Positions 25,953-34,377 are shown, counted from the first letter of the stretch. The stretch: 34,579 nucleotides of DNA from Bacteroidales bacterium (GCA_017522065.1 JAFXAD010000041.1:1-34579), one strand, 5' to 3'. Notes: generated by a model from the letters alone, not told the origin. Translations and numbers: made by a program.

Positions 25953-26714
25953 TCAACCCACACGGACAAAATCAATCCATTTGCGGTTCATATCGTAATA
26001 GATGCGCATCGATTTCCCGTAATACTCCACATAGTATACCGTGGCATCATTGAGGGCGGCAAGCAAGCGGTCCTCCCACCCTGTCGCATCGTAAATCTCA
26101 CTGAGGGCAGTAATGCTGATGCAGATATGATCCTGATCATAGACAAAGAAGTTGCCGCTCAGACTATTGATACCGCCACCTTCAACTTGTCCGTTACCGT
26201 TGAAAATCAGCCAAAACGTGATAGGACCGTTGACACTCATAGGTACCACTTCGCTGTTGGTCTCGCGGTCGAAAAAACGCTGCAGCCGCCAACGCTTGCC
26301 AATGAGCGTGGCCGCCGTGTCGGGATAGTTGCGATAAATCTCGCGAACACTGGTTGGGTCAATATTATATGTCGAAAGCGGTATGCCGGCGAAACCTCCC
26401 AGATTGCCCAAAAGATTTCCCTGACAGTCGAACAAAGATTGCATTCCGTCTGCACATTGTACACACGGATCAACGATAAATCCCTGCTCGGCAGAATCAT
26501 ATACACAGACTGAAATCGTAGCCCACTGAGTCGTCGACTCAAAACTCTCCGCCGTGCGATGCAGCCACTCAAGATCTTCGAGAGGATTCTCCACGCCACA
26601 GTGACATGGACCTTCGTAGTCGAAATGGAGCTCCGGCTTGTCTTTTTTGCAACCAGATAGCATCAGGCAAGCCACAAGGGTTAACATCTGAAAAGAATGC
26701 GGCGTTTTCATCAT
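25953..26714 (-). CDS. Lipoprotein with a META-like domain
   Basis: A 253-residue protein with a type II signal (lipobox LSGC, Cys22). A Cys-containing middle follows (CHCGVENP, FIVDPCVQCADG). The C-terminal 120 residues resemble the META/HslJ domain: IGKRWRLQRFFD, ITFWLIFNGNGQVEGGGINSLSGNFFVYD, a line of CISITAL, and KSMRIYYD at the end. Bacteroidota META lipoproteins are common and mostly unstudied. The start overlaps the upstream gene stop by ATGA, so the two lipoproteins are co-translated. Confidence 0.8.
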   Translation of the reverse strand: MMKTPHSFQMLTLVACLMLSGCKKDKPELHFDYEGPCHCGVENPLEDLEWLHRTAESFESTTQWATISVCVYDSAEQGFIVDPCVQCADGMQSLFDCQGNLLGNLGGFAGIPLSTYNIDPTSVREIYRNYPDTAATLIGKRWRLQRFFDRETNSEVVPMSVNGPITFWLIFNGNGQVEGGGINSLSGNFFVYDQDHICISITALSEIYDATGWEDRLLAALNDATVYYVEYYGKSMRIYYDMNRKWIDFVRVG

Positions 26715-27088
26715 TTTATCCTTTCTATATCTTTTATTTTGTACACATTAACATTATTTGCTTCGGTATTGGATATACCTTTTGGGTATATTTCCTTTAA
26801 CGTGGCCTGTACAGTAACGGTATCGCCAGCATGGTATCCCAAAGGAAGAAAGCCCGATATATGATATGCAAATACCAGCCCGTCAGGAAAATCGGGCAAA
26901 GTGTCATTCTCTACAAGCAGAAGGGCCTTGATGGTGATGTCGGACGCATATGGATGTGTATAGGGCTCTTCCAATACGACGAACTCACCGTTCTCTATTC
27001 GTACAATAAACTCCTCTTTCTCGCAGCCCGACAATGCGAGGATTACTACAGATATAAGGGCAATCGCAATAAACTTTGTTTTTATCAT
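26711..27088 (-). CDS. Small lipoprotein of unknown function
   Basis: A 125-residue protein with a lipoprotein signal (LALSGC, Cys22) and a beta-rich mature part that includes FVVLEEPYTHPYA, DGLVFAYHISGF and DTVTVQATLKEIYPKG. I do not recognise the family; an OB-like or immunoglobulin-like small domain is possible. It is the first gene of a two-gene unit with the META-like lipoprotein. A 12-bp inverted repeat lies about 50 bases upstream, shared with the divergent lipoprotein gene. Confidence 0.78.
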   Translation of the reverse strand: MIKTKFIAIALISVVILALSGCEKEEFIVRIENGEFVVLEEPYTHPYASDITIKALLLVENDTLPDFPDGLVFAYHISGFLPLGYHAGDTVTVQATLKEIYPKGISNTEANNVNVYKIKDIERIK

Positions 27089-27137
27089 AACAACATATTT
27101 GAGAGAATTCGTTTACTACAATAACGAAAAAAATAGC

Positions 27138-27176
27138 AAAATGTCACAGAAAAAAAATTTTTTGCTGTGACATTTT
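27138..27176. promoter_or_regulatory. 12-bp perfect inverted repeat between divergent lipoprotein genes
   Basis: AAAATGTCACAG (27138-27149) and its exact complement (27165-27176) flank 15 A/T-rich bases. It is centred between start codons at 27088 and 27217. It could be an operator for both genes or a stem in either transcript. Confidence 0.5.
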
Positions 27177-27216
27177 ACATCTTTCTGCGTTATTATAGTG
27201 AACAAAAAAAATTATT

Positions 27217-27723
27217 ATGAAACTAACTCGTTTATTGGCTGCCGCCACAATCATCGTCGCAATGCTATGGGCATGCGAAAAGGAGAACAACTCTTCGCGA
27301 ACTATCACCGAACCCTTCATCTCCGACGTCCATACATCGGACTGCCACACCAACACCGACAAACTGGCAGCAAAGGATATGACAACCGACTCCATAATAT
27401 TTTCGTGGGCGGACGACGGCAACTCGCTGCAGGTGACGCACTACAATATGATGCTCGACTGCGGTGAGCAGAACATCACAACAACTGTCGAAATAGAAGG
27501 CAACGTTGTGACCGTAGTGGAACACGTGGGCGAGCAGGGATTGACCGACTGCATCTGCCTTTACGACAACTCGTTTACAATCAACAACCTTCCGCAAGGC
27601 GGATTCACGCTAAGAATCAAAGTGGAAAGCCTTTATGCCGGCACTCCACATCAGACAACGGTATTCGAAGAGACAATCAACCATCAGACAATCATCCATC
27701 AGACAATCACACATCAGAATTAA
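27217..27723 (+). CDS. Cysteine-containing lipoprotein, unknown
   Basis: A 168-residue protein with a lipoprotein-type signal (MKLTRLLAAATIIVAMLWAC, Cys20). The mature part has further cysteines at TSDCHTN, MLDCGEQ and TDCICLYDNSF, which suggests disulfides. The C terminus is a short degenerate repeat (NHQTI, IHQTI, THQN), encoded by CATCAGACAATCA-type units. A fibronectin-like fold is plausible from LPQGGFTLRIKVESLYAG, but this is inference. It diverges from the two lipoprotein genes at 25953-27088. Confidence 0.78.
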   Translation: MKLTRLLAAATIIVAMLWACEKENNSSRTITEPFISDVHTSDCHTNTDKLAAKDMTTDSIIFSWADDGNSLQVTHYNMMLDCGEQNITTTVEIEGNVVTVVEHVGEQGLTDCICLYDNSFTINNLPQGGFTLRIKVESLYAGTPHQTTVFEETINHQTIIHQTITHQN

Positions 27724-27774
27724 TTTCTATTAACAGGAATTACCAGAAATTGGTCAGGAATTAAACAGAAATTA

Positions 27775-27782
27775 TATTTTTG
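27775..27782 (+). promoter_or_regulatory. -7 promoter element of the YD-like lipoprotein gene
   Basis: TATTTTTG with TTGG 22 bases upstream. The dispersed repeat at 27802-27880 lies between this and the start, hence in the leader. Confidence 0.5.
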
Positions 27783-27801
27783 CCGTGAATAACCATATCA
27801 A

Positions 27802-27880
27802 CTCTAAAATTCGTTTAATTCGCGTTATGCTTGCAAAACAAATTTTCTCGAAATTAATTCGTTAAATTCGTACAATTCGC
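27802..27880. repeat. Dispersed intergenic repeat, copy 2
   Basis: Aligns with 21339-21420, with a few small indels and substitutions. It sits in the probable 5' leader of the gene at 27890. Confidence 0.8.
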
Positions 27881-27889
27881 AATTATAAT

Positions 27890-28789
27890 ATGAAACACAT
27901 AAAGTTATTTATCATTCCGCTGATATTCGTGGTGGCAGGATGTCACCCGCAGCATTATACCGACGGCGAACAGAATGCCTTTGAGGGCCGATATTCCCCC
28001 TCGCTGCCGATTTCAGATATGGTGCACGACATCCACGAAGTAGGCGAAGGCGGCACAACCGACAGGACCGTCAACGACGTTTGGACGTGGAACCGCGACC
28101 GCCAGCTGGTTACGGTGCACTACGGCAATGGCAATTACGATGGCATCGCCAGCCCCATCTACGACACCTACCACTACAACAGCAACGGCCAGATAGACAG
28201 CATTGTATATCATAGCGACACCGAGGCTCGGCGCACATTCAAATTCCACTACGACAACGGTCTGCTGCAGCGTATCACCTACCCCTTCGGCCAGGAAAAC
28301 CAGACTCGCGCCATCGAATTCCGCTACTCCAACGGCAGCCGCTATCCCTATGCAATAGTGCTCGTGCAACCCGTAGAGGACTGGCTCCGCAACATTTACC
28401 ATACCGACACCCTCGTGCAATGCTGGACGCTGCAGTGGAACGACGGCAACCTGGTGCGCGCTACAGCCGATTCGATGGCTCATTATTGCACCGGCATCAC
28501 GCAAATCGACTACCAGTACGACAACCACTACAACCCTATGCAAGGCCACTTTACATCAAGCGGTATATTCCAAAACGAATTCCTGACCAATCCCTCGTAC
28601 CTAAGCCGGAACAACGTGGTGCAGAGCGTGTACCACTCAACCAGTCAAGCAACAAACAACTGGGTCTACCAATACCGCAGCAACGACGGCTACCCGCTCA
28701 GCGTAACACACACGGTTCATACCGCTTACTACTCTACAATAAACATTACGACCTCGCTCCACTACGGTGAACATTTTATGGATGAATAG
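27890..28789 (+). CDS. Lipoprotein with YD-repeat-like strands
   Basis: A 299-residue protein with a lipoprotein signal (lipobox VAGC, Cys18). Its mature part is made of repeated beta-strand turns such as YDTYHYNSNGQIDSIVYHSD, FKFHYDNGLLQRITYP, FRYSNGSRYPYAIVL and YQYDNHYNPM. These resemble YD/RHS-type repeats or DUF4595-like surface lipoproteins. It is rich in Tyr, His and Asn. The next gene, an ECF sigma factor, follows in the same frame, so one transcript may carry both. Confidence 0.8.
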   Translation: MKHIKLFIIPLIFVVAGCHPQHYTDGEQNAFEGRYSPSLPISDMVHDIHEVGEGGTTDRTVNDVWTWNRDRQLVTVHYGNGNYDGIASPIYDTYHYNSNGQIDSIVYHSDTEARRTFKFHYDNGLLQRITYPFGQENQTRAIEFRYSNGSRYPYAIVLVQPVEDWLRNIYHTDTLVQCWTLQWNDGNLVRATADSMAHYCTGITQIDYQYDNHYNPMQGHFTSSGIFQNEFLTNPSYLSRNNVVQSVYHSTSQATNNWVYQYRSNDGYPLSVTHTVHTAYYSTINITTSLHYGEHFMDE

Positions 28790-28858
28790 TCTTATAGCAC
28801 CCCAACTGACATAAATACAGAACGATTCATACAGGACATCGTATCGCTGCAACCGACT

Positions 28859-29317
28859 ATGAGACAGACGGCTGCAGCGATACTGCACGACGACGACCTC
28901 GCAAACGACGCTGTGCAGGACACCTTTGTGCGCCTTTGGCGTATACGGTGGCGACTGGGCCTGATGAAAGATCCAAGGGGCTTTGCGATGCGCACTTTGC
29001 GCAACCTGTGCATCGATATGTTGCGTCGCGACAAAAACCGTAAGGAGAAATTGGATTCCATTGCAACCGAAATGTACAACCAACAATATGTCGACGACTC
29101 ACACAACGACGAACAGAGCTACCGGATGGTGGAACAGGCCATTGCTTCTTTGCCACAACAGCAGCAGCAAATTATCGAGATGAAATATGTCAAACAAATG
29201 TCAATACACGAGATTGCACAGCTGACCGGGTTAAGCGAAACCAACATCTCCACTTCTCTCAGCCGAGCTTATACCACCCTCAGAAATCACCTTCAAACCA
29301 CCGACTCAGAACAATGA
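28859..29317 (+). CDS. ECF sigma factor
   Basis: From the ATG at 28859 it reads 152 residues. Region 2 has DDLANDAVQDTFVRLWR and FAMRTLRNLCIDMLRR, and region 4 has SLPQQQQQIIEMKY, MSIHEIAQLTGLSETNISTSLSRAY. It should direct RNA polymerase to a small regulon. The frame stays open upstream to 28790, and TERFIQDIVSLQPTMRQTA looks like region 2.1, but no ATG, GTG or TTG precedes it; only ATA and CTG codons do. The real start may therefore be non-standard and about 10-17 residues earlier. The stop overlaps the next start by ATGA, which is typical of a sigma/anti-sigma pair. Confidence 0.87.
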   Translation: MRQTAAAILHDDDLANDAVQDTFVRLWRIRWRLGLMKDPRGFAMRTLRNLCIDMLRRDKNRKEKLDSIATEMYNQQYVDDSHNDEQSYRMVEQAIASLPQQQQQIIEMKYVKQMSIHEIAQLTGLSETNISTSLSRAYTTLRNHLQTTDSEQ

Positions 29318-30501
29318 AACAGGACGATATAGAGAAAATACTGCAACAATACGGCGAGGACAAGCGGCAACAGCAACATATTGCTGACAACCTGCACCGT
29401 ATGGCACGGCGACAGTCGCAGCGACGCATCGGCATCGCGGGCGTTGCAGTCCTGCTGCTGTGTGTCACCTTGACCATACGTTTACTGTCTCCACGGCACA
29501 CTGACGTGCCTACAACAGCATCGACACAAAAGGTTTCGGTACCAAAAACTGATTCAATCGTTTATCCTTCTATCAACAACACTCCATCATACACCTCCAC
29601 CCCAGCCTACAGCAAGCCTCGGACGAATGGAACGTCAACGGATCTATACAAGCTCCCGACAGACGACAATGTTGTTGCCGACAGCCACCAGCCAGATGCC
29701 ATCCACAATCCGGACGACACAGCAAAACAACAAAATAGCGACACAGAAACACTATCAACAGACATAGAAAAAAACATCATTGAACACCCAACTTCCCTAC
29801 AGGAACTTTTTGCAGAACAAACAAATACAGTCACTATCCCGAACAATATCAACAGCATCACTTCCCACCCTGAAGTCAACGCAAAAAGAATCAGCTTTAT
29901 ATCGTCGATCAACGCCTCGGCCTTGTCGAGTGGCAGCATCGGCTATGCGGAAGGAATTATGACTAATGAAATCCTTTCCAACGTAGGCGAAACATTCAGT
30001 TCCATCAATCCCGACTTCACTTTGTCGGCCAACGTCGGAGCCTCATACGCCATAGCAAGCATCCGCAACAGCCGTCTCGATGTCGGCTTGTCGTTCAGCG
30101 GACACCTGCAGCAAGGAACAATCAGTGATTACACAGTTGGTCTAGAGGCTAACAATTTCGTAAATACCGACGAAATACAATATGTCCTCTCGAACCAAGA
30201 GCACTCCTACAACTCTTTCGATCTCTTCGCAAACCTCCCCATCACATTGAATTTCTTTCCTTTGGGCAAGGAGCGAACCGGATGGAGCCTCAACATAACC
30301 CCTGGACACAGCATAGTCCGCTCGCATACATTAGGCGCATCCTCAGCCAACCCCTTCGTCGTTAATCCCTGGAAACTGAATGTCGGCCTTGGCATCGTCC
30401 TGCCCCGCAAGGTGATACGACGAGTTGCAATAACTGCCAATCTGCTGCCGCTCTACACTTCACGTTCAATACACGAAATAGGCTTCGAAATCGGATTCTG
30501 A
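29314..30501 (+). CDS. Putative anti-sigma-like protein: inner-membrane anchor, linker and beta-barrel-like C terminus
   Basis: A 395-residue protein. Residues 1-37 are charged and probably cytosolic, followed by one membrane segment (about 39-59, IGIAGVAVLLLCVTLTIRLL). A long Ser/Thr/Pro linker runs to about 185. The last 200 residues consist of alternating strands (NVGASYAIASIR, LDVGLSFSGHLQQGT, LNVGLGIVLPRK, ending IHEIGFEIGF) like an outer-membrane barrel. Coupling to the sigma gene by ATGA suggests the N terminus restrains the sigma factor. Similar architectures are seen next to sigma factors in Bacteroidota, but I know of no characterised example. Confidence 0.7.
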   Translation: MKQDDIEKILQQYGEDKRQQQHIADNLHRMARRQSQRRIGIAGVAVLLLCVTLTIRLLSPRHTDVPTTASTQKVSVPKTDSIVYPSINNTPSYTSTPAYSKPRTNGTSTDLYKLPTDDNVVADSHQPDAIHNPDDTAKQQNSDTETLSTDIEKNIIEHPTSLQELFAEQTNTVTIPNNINSITSHPEVNAKRISFISSINASALSSGSIGYAEGIMTNEILSNVGETFSSINPDFTLSANVGASYAIASIRNSRLDVGLSFSGHLQQGTISDYTVGLEANNFVNTDEIQYVLSNQEHSYNSFDLFANLPITLNFFPLGKERTGWSLNITPGHSIVRSHTLGASSANPFVVNPWKLNVGLGIVLPRKVIRRVAITANLLPLYTSRSIHEIGFEIGF

Positions 30502-30564
30502 CAATCCAAAAGTCTAACAAACAAAACCGTGCAAATTATTTTTCTTTTATTGAAGAAAAAAGTG

Positions 30565-30572
30565 TACTTTTG
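30565..30572 (+). promoter_or_regulatory. -7 promoter element of the crt-hbd unit
   Basis: TACTTTTG, 22 bases before the ATG at 30595; TTTC stands at the -33 distance. Confidence 0.55.
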
Positions 30573-30594
30573 CATCCACAAACTTTAAGACAAT

Positions 30595-31374
30595 ATGGAT
30601 TATCAGTATTTGAAACTCGCTGAAAATGGAACTATTTGCACCGTTACCATCAGCGCTCCTAAAAGCCTCAACGCACTTAACACTGCTATTCTAACCGAAT
30701 TGGAAGACTTCGTCGACCACTTCGATTGCAACAAATATCGCTGCCTTATTGTCACCGGCGACGGCGAGAAATCGTTCGTGGCAGGTGCTGACATCAGCGA
30801 GATGGCCAACCTCCAGATGCTGCAAGCTCAAACCTTCGGCAGCCGTGGAGCACGGGTGTTCCGTAAAATCGAAACACTCCACGTTCCAGTCATCGCTGCC
30901 GTCAATGGCTTTGCCTTGGGCGGAGGCTGCGAACTGGCAATGGCATGCGACATACGCATCTGTAGCGACAACGCACGCTTTGGACAGCCCGAGGTCGGAC
31001 TCGGCATCATTCCAGGCTTTAGCGGCACCGTCCGCATGGCTCGACTGATAGGAATGGGTATGGCCAAAGAACTTATCTATACAGGACGTGCCGTCAAAGC
31101 CGACGAAGCACTGCGTATCGGACTGGTCAACGCTGTATACCCTCAAGCTGAACTGATGAGCAAAGCCATCGAAATGGCCACACGTATCGCCGCCAATGCA
31201 CCCCTCGCCGTCAAAGCTGCCAAGCTATGTATCAACGACGAGTATGACATGCCCGCCGACGAAGCCATTGCAAACGAAAGCACAATCTTCGGCCGCTGCT
31301 TCCTTACCGAGGACCAGAAGAACGGCATGCAAGCCTTCCTCAACAAAGGCAAATGCGAATTCCAAGGAAAGTAA
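30595..31374 (+). CDS. crt: Enoyl-CoA hydratase/crotonase
   Basis: A 259-residue crotonase-fold enzyme that hydrates crotonyl-CoA to 3-hydroxybutyryl-CoA, or the reverse. It shows the oxyanion-hole segments [10 protein letters not shown] and [13 protein letters not shown]. Both catalytic glutamates are present, E113 (GGCELAM) and E133 (GQPEVGLG), as in hydratases proper. Full length and no export signal. It lies 25 bases before hbd, and the two enzymes catalyse consecutive steps of the butyrate/3-hydroxybutyrate pathway. The thiolase and butyryl-CoA dehydrogenase genes are not in this window. Confidence 0.92.
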   Translation: MDYQYLKLAENGTICTVTISAPKSLNALNTAILTELEDFVDHFDCNKYRCLIVTGDGEKSFVAGADISEMANLQMLQAQTFGSRGARVFRKIETLHVPVIAAVNGFALGGGCELAMACDIRICSDNARFGQPEVGLGIIPGFSGTVRMARLIGMGMAKELIYTGRAVKADEALRIGLVNAVYPQAELMSKAIEMATRIAANAPLAVKAAKLCINDEYDMPADEAIANESTIFGRCFLTEDQKNGMQAFLNKGKCEFQGK

Positions 31375-31399
31375 CTTCAACACAAAAACAATAATCACA

Positions 31400-32236
31400 A
31401 TGAAAATCTACGTTATCGGAACCGGCACAATGGCCAAAGGCATTGTCAAAGCCTTCGCTGCCAAGATGCCCGTCGTTATGAAAAGCCGCACCCAGGCCAG
31501 CCTTGACAAGGCTATGGGATCAATCGCCAAATCGTATGCCAAACTCGTCGAGAAAGGCAAAATGACTCAGGAGGCCGTCGACGCCCTGCTGAAGAACATC
31601 ACCACTACCACCGACTATGCTACCTTCGCCGATGCCGACCTCGTCATCGAGGCCGCTGTCGAAGAAATGCAGCTCAAGAAAGATGTCTTCACAGAACTCG
31701 ACAAGATCTGCAAACCCGAAGCCATCTTCGCTACCAACAGCAGTTCACTGAGCATCACCGAGATAGCCGCATGCACCAGTCGTCCGGCCCAGTTCATCGG
31801 CATGCACTTCTTCAACCCCGCCGACCGCATGGCACTCGTTGAGGTAATCCGCGGCCAGCTGACCAGCGACGCCGTCTGCAAGTGCGTCGTCGACCTGGCC
31901 ACCGAAATCGGCAAACAACCCGTCGAGGTTAAGGAAGCCCCCGGATTTGTCGTCAACCGCATCCTCATCCCGATGATCAACGAGGCTGTTGGCATCCTCG
32001 CCGACGGTATCGCCACCGCAGAAGACATCGACAAGTGCATGATGCTCGGCGCCAACCACCCCATGGGTCCCCTCGCTCTGGCCGACCTCATCGGAAACGA
32101 TGTAAACCTCGCCATCATGGAAGTCCTCTACAAAGAATTCGGCGACCCGAAATACCGTCCTCACCCGCTGCTGCGCAAGATGGTCCGCGCCGGTCTCCTT
32201 GGCCGCAAAACCGGCGAAGGCTTCTACAAATATTGA
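31400..32236 (+). CDS. hbd: 3-hydroxybutyryl-CoA dehydrogenase
   Basis: A 278-residue NAD(P)-dependent enzyme that interconverts acetoacetyl-CoA and 3-hydroxybutyryl-CoA. The N-terminal Rossmann motif is GTGTMAKGI (7-15). The active-site histidine is H136 in GMHFFNP, supported by TNSSSLSI (113-120) and [15 protein letters not shown]. The C-terminal dimerisation domain has [16 protein letters not shown] and [14 protein letters not shown] at the end. The frame is open further upstream, but [11 protein letters not shown] at 31400 is the standard start. A terminator follows. Confidence 0.95.
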   Translation: MKIYVIGTGTMAKGIVKAFAAKMPVVMKSRTQASLDKAMGSIAKSYAKLVEKGKMTQEAVDALLKNITTTTDYATFADADLVIEAAVEEMQLKKDVFTELDKICKPEAIFATNSSSLSITEIAACTSRPAQFIGMHFFNPADRMALVEVIRGQLTSDAVCKCVVDLATEIGKQPVEVKEAPGFVVNRILIPMINEAVGILADGIATAEDIDKCMMLGANHPMGPLALADLIGNDVNLAIMEVLYKEFGDPKYRPHPLLRKMVRAGLLGRKTGEGFYKY

Positions 32237-32272
32237 TAAACAGGCGAACACAATTTCGTCATTAAACCTAAA

Positions 32273-32308
32273 AAAGAAGAAGGGCCTACACCCCTTCTTC
32301 TTTTTTTA
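32273..32308 (+). terminator. Intrinsic terminator of crt-hbd
   Basis: AAGAAGAAGGG pairs with CCCTTCTTCTT around a seven-base loop, followed by a T run, about 36 bases past the hbd stop. Confidence 0.9.
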
Positions 32309-32391
32309 TTATCATCCCATTTCTATTCTTTCTGTTACATATTCTAAAAAAAAATCCCGACACCGTCTCCACTCATATAGACATCCAACAT

Positions 32392-32411
32392 CAGCATCAA
32401 TGCTGTTTTTT
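32392..32411 (+). terminator. Possible second terminator-like hairpin
   Basis: CAGCA-TCAA-TGCTG followed by six T's, then a second small hairpin TGCAC/GTGCA. It lies in the 315-base gap between hbd and the DUF4878 lipoprotein and could end an unseen short transcript. The rest of that gap shows nothing beyond the promoter at 32491. Confidence 0.4.
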
Positions 32412-32490
32412 GCACTCATCGGTGCACTTCTGTTACTATCTCGTTGCAACAAAAAAAGTTATAAAAACATATTTTTTGAAAAAAATATAC

Positions 32491-32498
32491 TATCTTTG
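32491..32498 (+). promoter_or_regulatory. -7 promoter element of the DUF4878 lipoprotein gene
   Basis: TATCTTTG, 53 bases before the ATG at 32552. No clear -33 element at the normal distance. Confidence 0.6.
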
Positions 32499-32551
32499 CA
32501 TTTTGAAATACATTTTTCAGCAATCAATTTTTAAACCTAAAACCTAAAAAA

Positions 32552-32968
32552 ATGAAAAAAATCTTCACTATCCTTTTTGCTGCACTCTTAGCCGGCAGCT
32601 TTGCATTCGTCAGCTGCGGACAATCTGGCGACACGACAGGAACAGCCACAAGCAAGAAAGACTCGCCGTCAAAAATCACTGAGAAAGCCATGAAAGCTCT
32701 AAAAAACAAAGACTACGAAGGAGCTGTCCGCTATATGGCAGGTATCGAGGATGCGACAGACGAGGACATCAGCCAAATGGCAGCATTGATAGGCATGATC
32801 TATGAAGCCAACGGAGGCCTGAAAGACTATGAGATCCTTAGCGAAGAAATATCGGAAGACGGCCAAAACGCCGTTGTCGGTATAAAATACACTTTCGGCA
32901 ACGGTGAGACGAATGAAGACAACGAGAAATTAATGCTTACCGAAAAAGGTTGGGTAATCAAAGAATAG
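32552..32968 (+). CDS. DUF4878 lipoprotein
   Basis: A 138-residue lipoprotein (MKKIFTILFAALLAGSFAFVSC, Cys22). A Ser/Thr/Lys-rich linker is followed by a cystatin/NTF2-like DUF4878 domain, seen as SKITEKAMKALKNKDYEGAVRYM, ISQMAALIGMIYEANGGLKDYEIL and a final MLTEKGWVIKE. The family is common in gut Bacteroidales and has no assigned role. It faces the ribosomal-protein operon, whose terminator lies between them. Confidence 0.88.
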   Translation: MKKIFTILFAALLAGSFAFVSCGQSGDTTGTATSKKDSPSKITEKAMKALKNKDYEGAVRYMAGIEDATDEDISQMAALIGMIYEANGGLKDYEILSEEISEDGQNAVVGIKYTFGNGETNEDNEKLMLTEKGWVIKE

Positions 32969-32998
32969 GTACTCATCCCTCTCCGACATTACGGAAAG

Positions 32999-33018
32999 CA
33001 TCCCCAAGGGGACTTTTT
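32999..33018 (+). terminator. Weak terminator-like hairpin after the DUF4878 gene
   Basis: A short TCCC/GGGA stem around CAAG, followed by CTTTTT, 32 bases past the stop. The stem is short, so this is tentative. Confidence 0.35.
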
Positions 33019-33027
33019 ACTTAACAA

Positions 33028-33058
33028 TAAAAAAGGTTCCCCACTGATGCGGGGAACC
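33028..33058 (-). terminator. Intrinsic terminator of rpsF-rpsR-rplI
   Basis: On the minus strand GGTTCCCC and GGGGAACC pair perfectly, followed by a T run (33028-33034), about 43 bases past the rplI stop. Confidence 0.9.
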
Positions 33059-33100
33059 CAACCTAAAAATTGTACTATGAAAAAGAAAACTTTTCGATGA

Positions 33101-33574
33101 TTATGCTTCGGCTGCTGCAGGAGCATCTTCGTTGACAACCTCTACATTGAGAGTAGCCTTAATGTCGCGATAGATGTTTACGACAGCATTGTATGTGCCA
33201 ACCTCTTTGATTTTCGAGCCATCGACAACGATTTTCTTACGGTCAACGTCATAATTGTACTGAGCTTTGAGAGCATCAGCAATCTGGATATTGTTGACGG
33301 CGCCAAAGAGCTGACCGTTCTCACCAACCTTGGTGGCGAGGCGGACATTCTTGCCATCGAGAGCAGCCTTCAGAGTCTCGGCATCCTTGCGGATTTTTTC
33401 CTCTTTGAAAGCGCGCTGGCGAAGAGTCTCGGCATGCATTTTCTTGTTTGCTGGAGTGGCCATGATTGCCATTCCCTGCGGGAGGAGGTAATTGTTGGCG
33501 TAGCCGTTCTTAACGGTAACGATATCGTCCTTGTATCCCAAATTAGCAACGTCTTGTTTCAGTATGATTTCCAT
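33101..33574 (-). CDS. rplI: 50S ribosomal protein L9
   Basis: A 157-residue protein with the invariant L9 N terminus EIILKQDVANLGYKDDIVTVKNGYANNYLLP, the central helix (MHAETLRQRAFKEEKIRKD) and the C-terminal rRNA-binding domain (ATKVGENGQLFGAVNNIQIADALK). The Ala/Glu-rich tail (EDAPAAAEA) makes it slightly longer than usual. A strong Shine-Dalgarno GAAGGAGGAA lies six bases before the start (33581-33590), unusual for this phylum. Confidence 0.98.
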   Translation of the reverse strand: MEIILKQDVANLGYKDDIVTVKNGYANNYLLPQGMAIMATPANKKMHAETLRQRAFKEEKIRKDAETLKAALDGKNVRLATKVGENGQLFGAVNNIQIADALKAQYNYDVDRKKIVVDGSKIKEVGTYNAVVNIYRDIKATLNVEVVNEDAPAAAEA

Positions 33575-33580
33575 TTGTTC

Positions 33581-33590
33581 TTCCTCCTTC
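33581..33590 (-). promoter_or_regulatory. Strong Shine-Dalgarno site of rplI
   Basis: GAAGGAGGAA, six bases from the ATG. Other starts in the window lack such a site, so it may boost rplI translation relative to rpsF and rpsR. Confidence 0.7.
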
Positions 33591-33595
33591 TTTGA

Positions 33596-33862
33596 TTATT
33601 TTAAACAGTCGGCAACATAGGGAAGCAGAGCCAGGTGGCGAGCTCTCTTGATGGCCTGTGATACTTTCTTCTGGTACTTGTTGGAAGTACCGGTAATACG
33701 ACGGGGAAGGATCTTACCCTGCTCGTTGACAAACTTCAGCAGGAAGTCAGCATCCTTATAGTCAATGTACTTGATGCCGAGTTTCTTGAAACGGCAGTAT
33801 TTCTTGCGCTGTGTCTCAACAGCTATAGGGGTCAAATATTTGATTTCACTTTCGTTAGCCAT
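33596..33862 (-). CDS. rpsR: 30S ribosomal protein S18
   Basis: An 88-residue protein with the S18 core: [40 protein letters not shown] and the C-terminal [19 protein letters not shown]. It binds 16S rRNA on the platform as a heterodimer with S6, whose gene lies upstream; rplI follows after 21 bases. Confidence 0.97.
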   Translation of the reverse strand: MANESEIKYLTPIAVETQRKKYCRFKKLGIKYIDYKDADFLLKFVNEQGKILPRRITGTSNKYQKKVSQAIKRARHLALLPYVADCLK

Positions 33863-33911
33863 GATTCTTACTTTTTGATTGAATTAAACTTAAAGAAATC
33901 ACTTAATTAGA

Positions 33912-34268
33912 TTATTCTTGTGTGCTTTCTGCAGCAGCCTTTTTGGCGGCACGTTTCTTCTCGTTGTAGGCAATTGCGTGCTTGTCGAGCGAAACAGTGA
34001 GGAAACGAAGCAGACGCTCGTCGCGTTTGTAGGCAACCTCAAGGTCGGCAATGACACTACCTTCAGCCTTGAATTCAATGAGGTAGTAGAATCCTGATGA
34101 TTTCTTCTTAATCGGGTAAGCGAGCTTGCGCATGCCCCAATTGTTTGTGTAGACTATCTCTGCACCATGCTCGGTGAGGAAGTCAGTGTACTTTTTTACC
34201 GTTTCCTTCATCTGTTCATCAGACAAAACGGGAGTTGCAATGAAAACGGTTTCGTATTGATTTACCAT
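33912..34268 (-). CDS. rpsF: 30S ribosomal protein S6
   Basis: A 118-residue protein with [44 protein letters not shown] and [16 protein letters not shown]. It is the first gene of rpsF-rpsR-rplI, the order found across bacteria. In several bacteria S6:S18 binds its own leader mRNA; here only 36 bases separate the start from tRNA-Thr, and no such fold was recognised. It may be co-transcribed with the tRNA cluster. Confidence 0.97.
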   Translation of the reverse strand: MVNQYETVFIATPVLSDEQMKETVKKYTDFLTEHGAEIVYTNNWGMRKLAYPIKKKSSGFYYLIEFKAEGSVIADLEVAYKRDERLLRFLTVSLDKHAIAYNEKKRAAKKAAAESTQE

Positions 34269-34304
34269 TACTAATAAAAATTGATTAAGTTAATAAAAAA
34301 AGTG

Positions 34305-34377
<73 letters not shown>

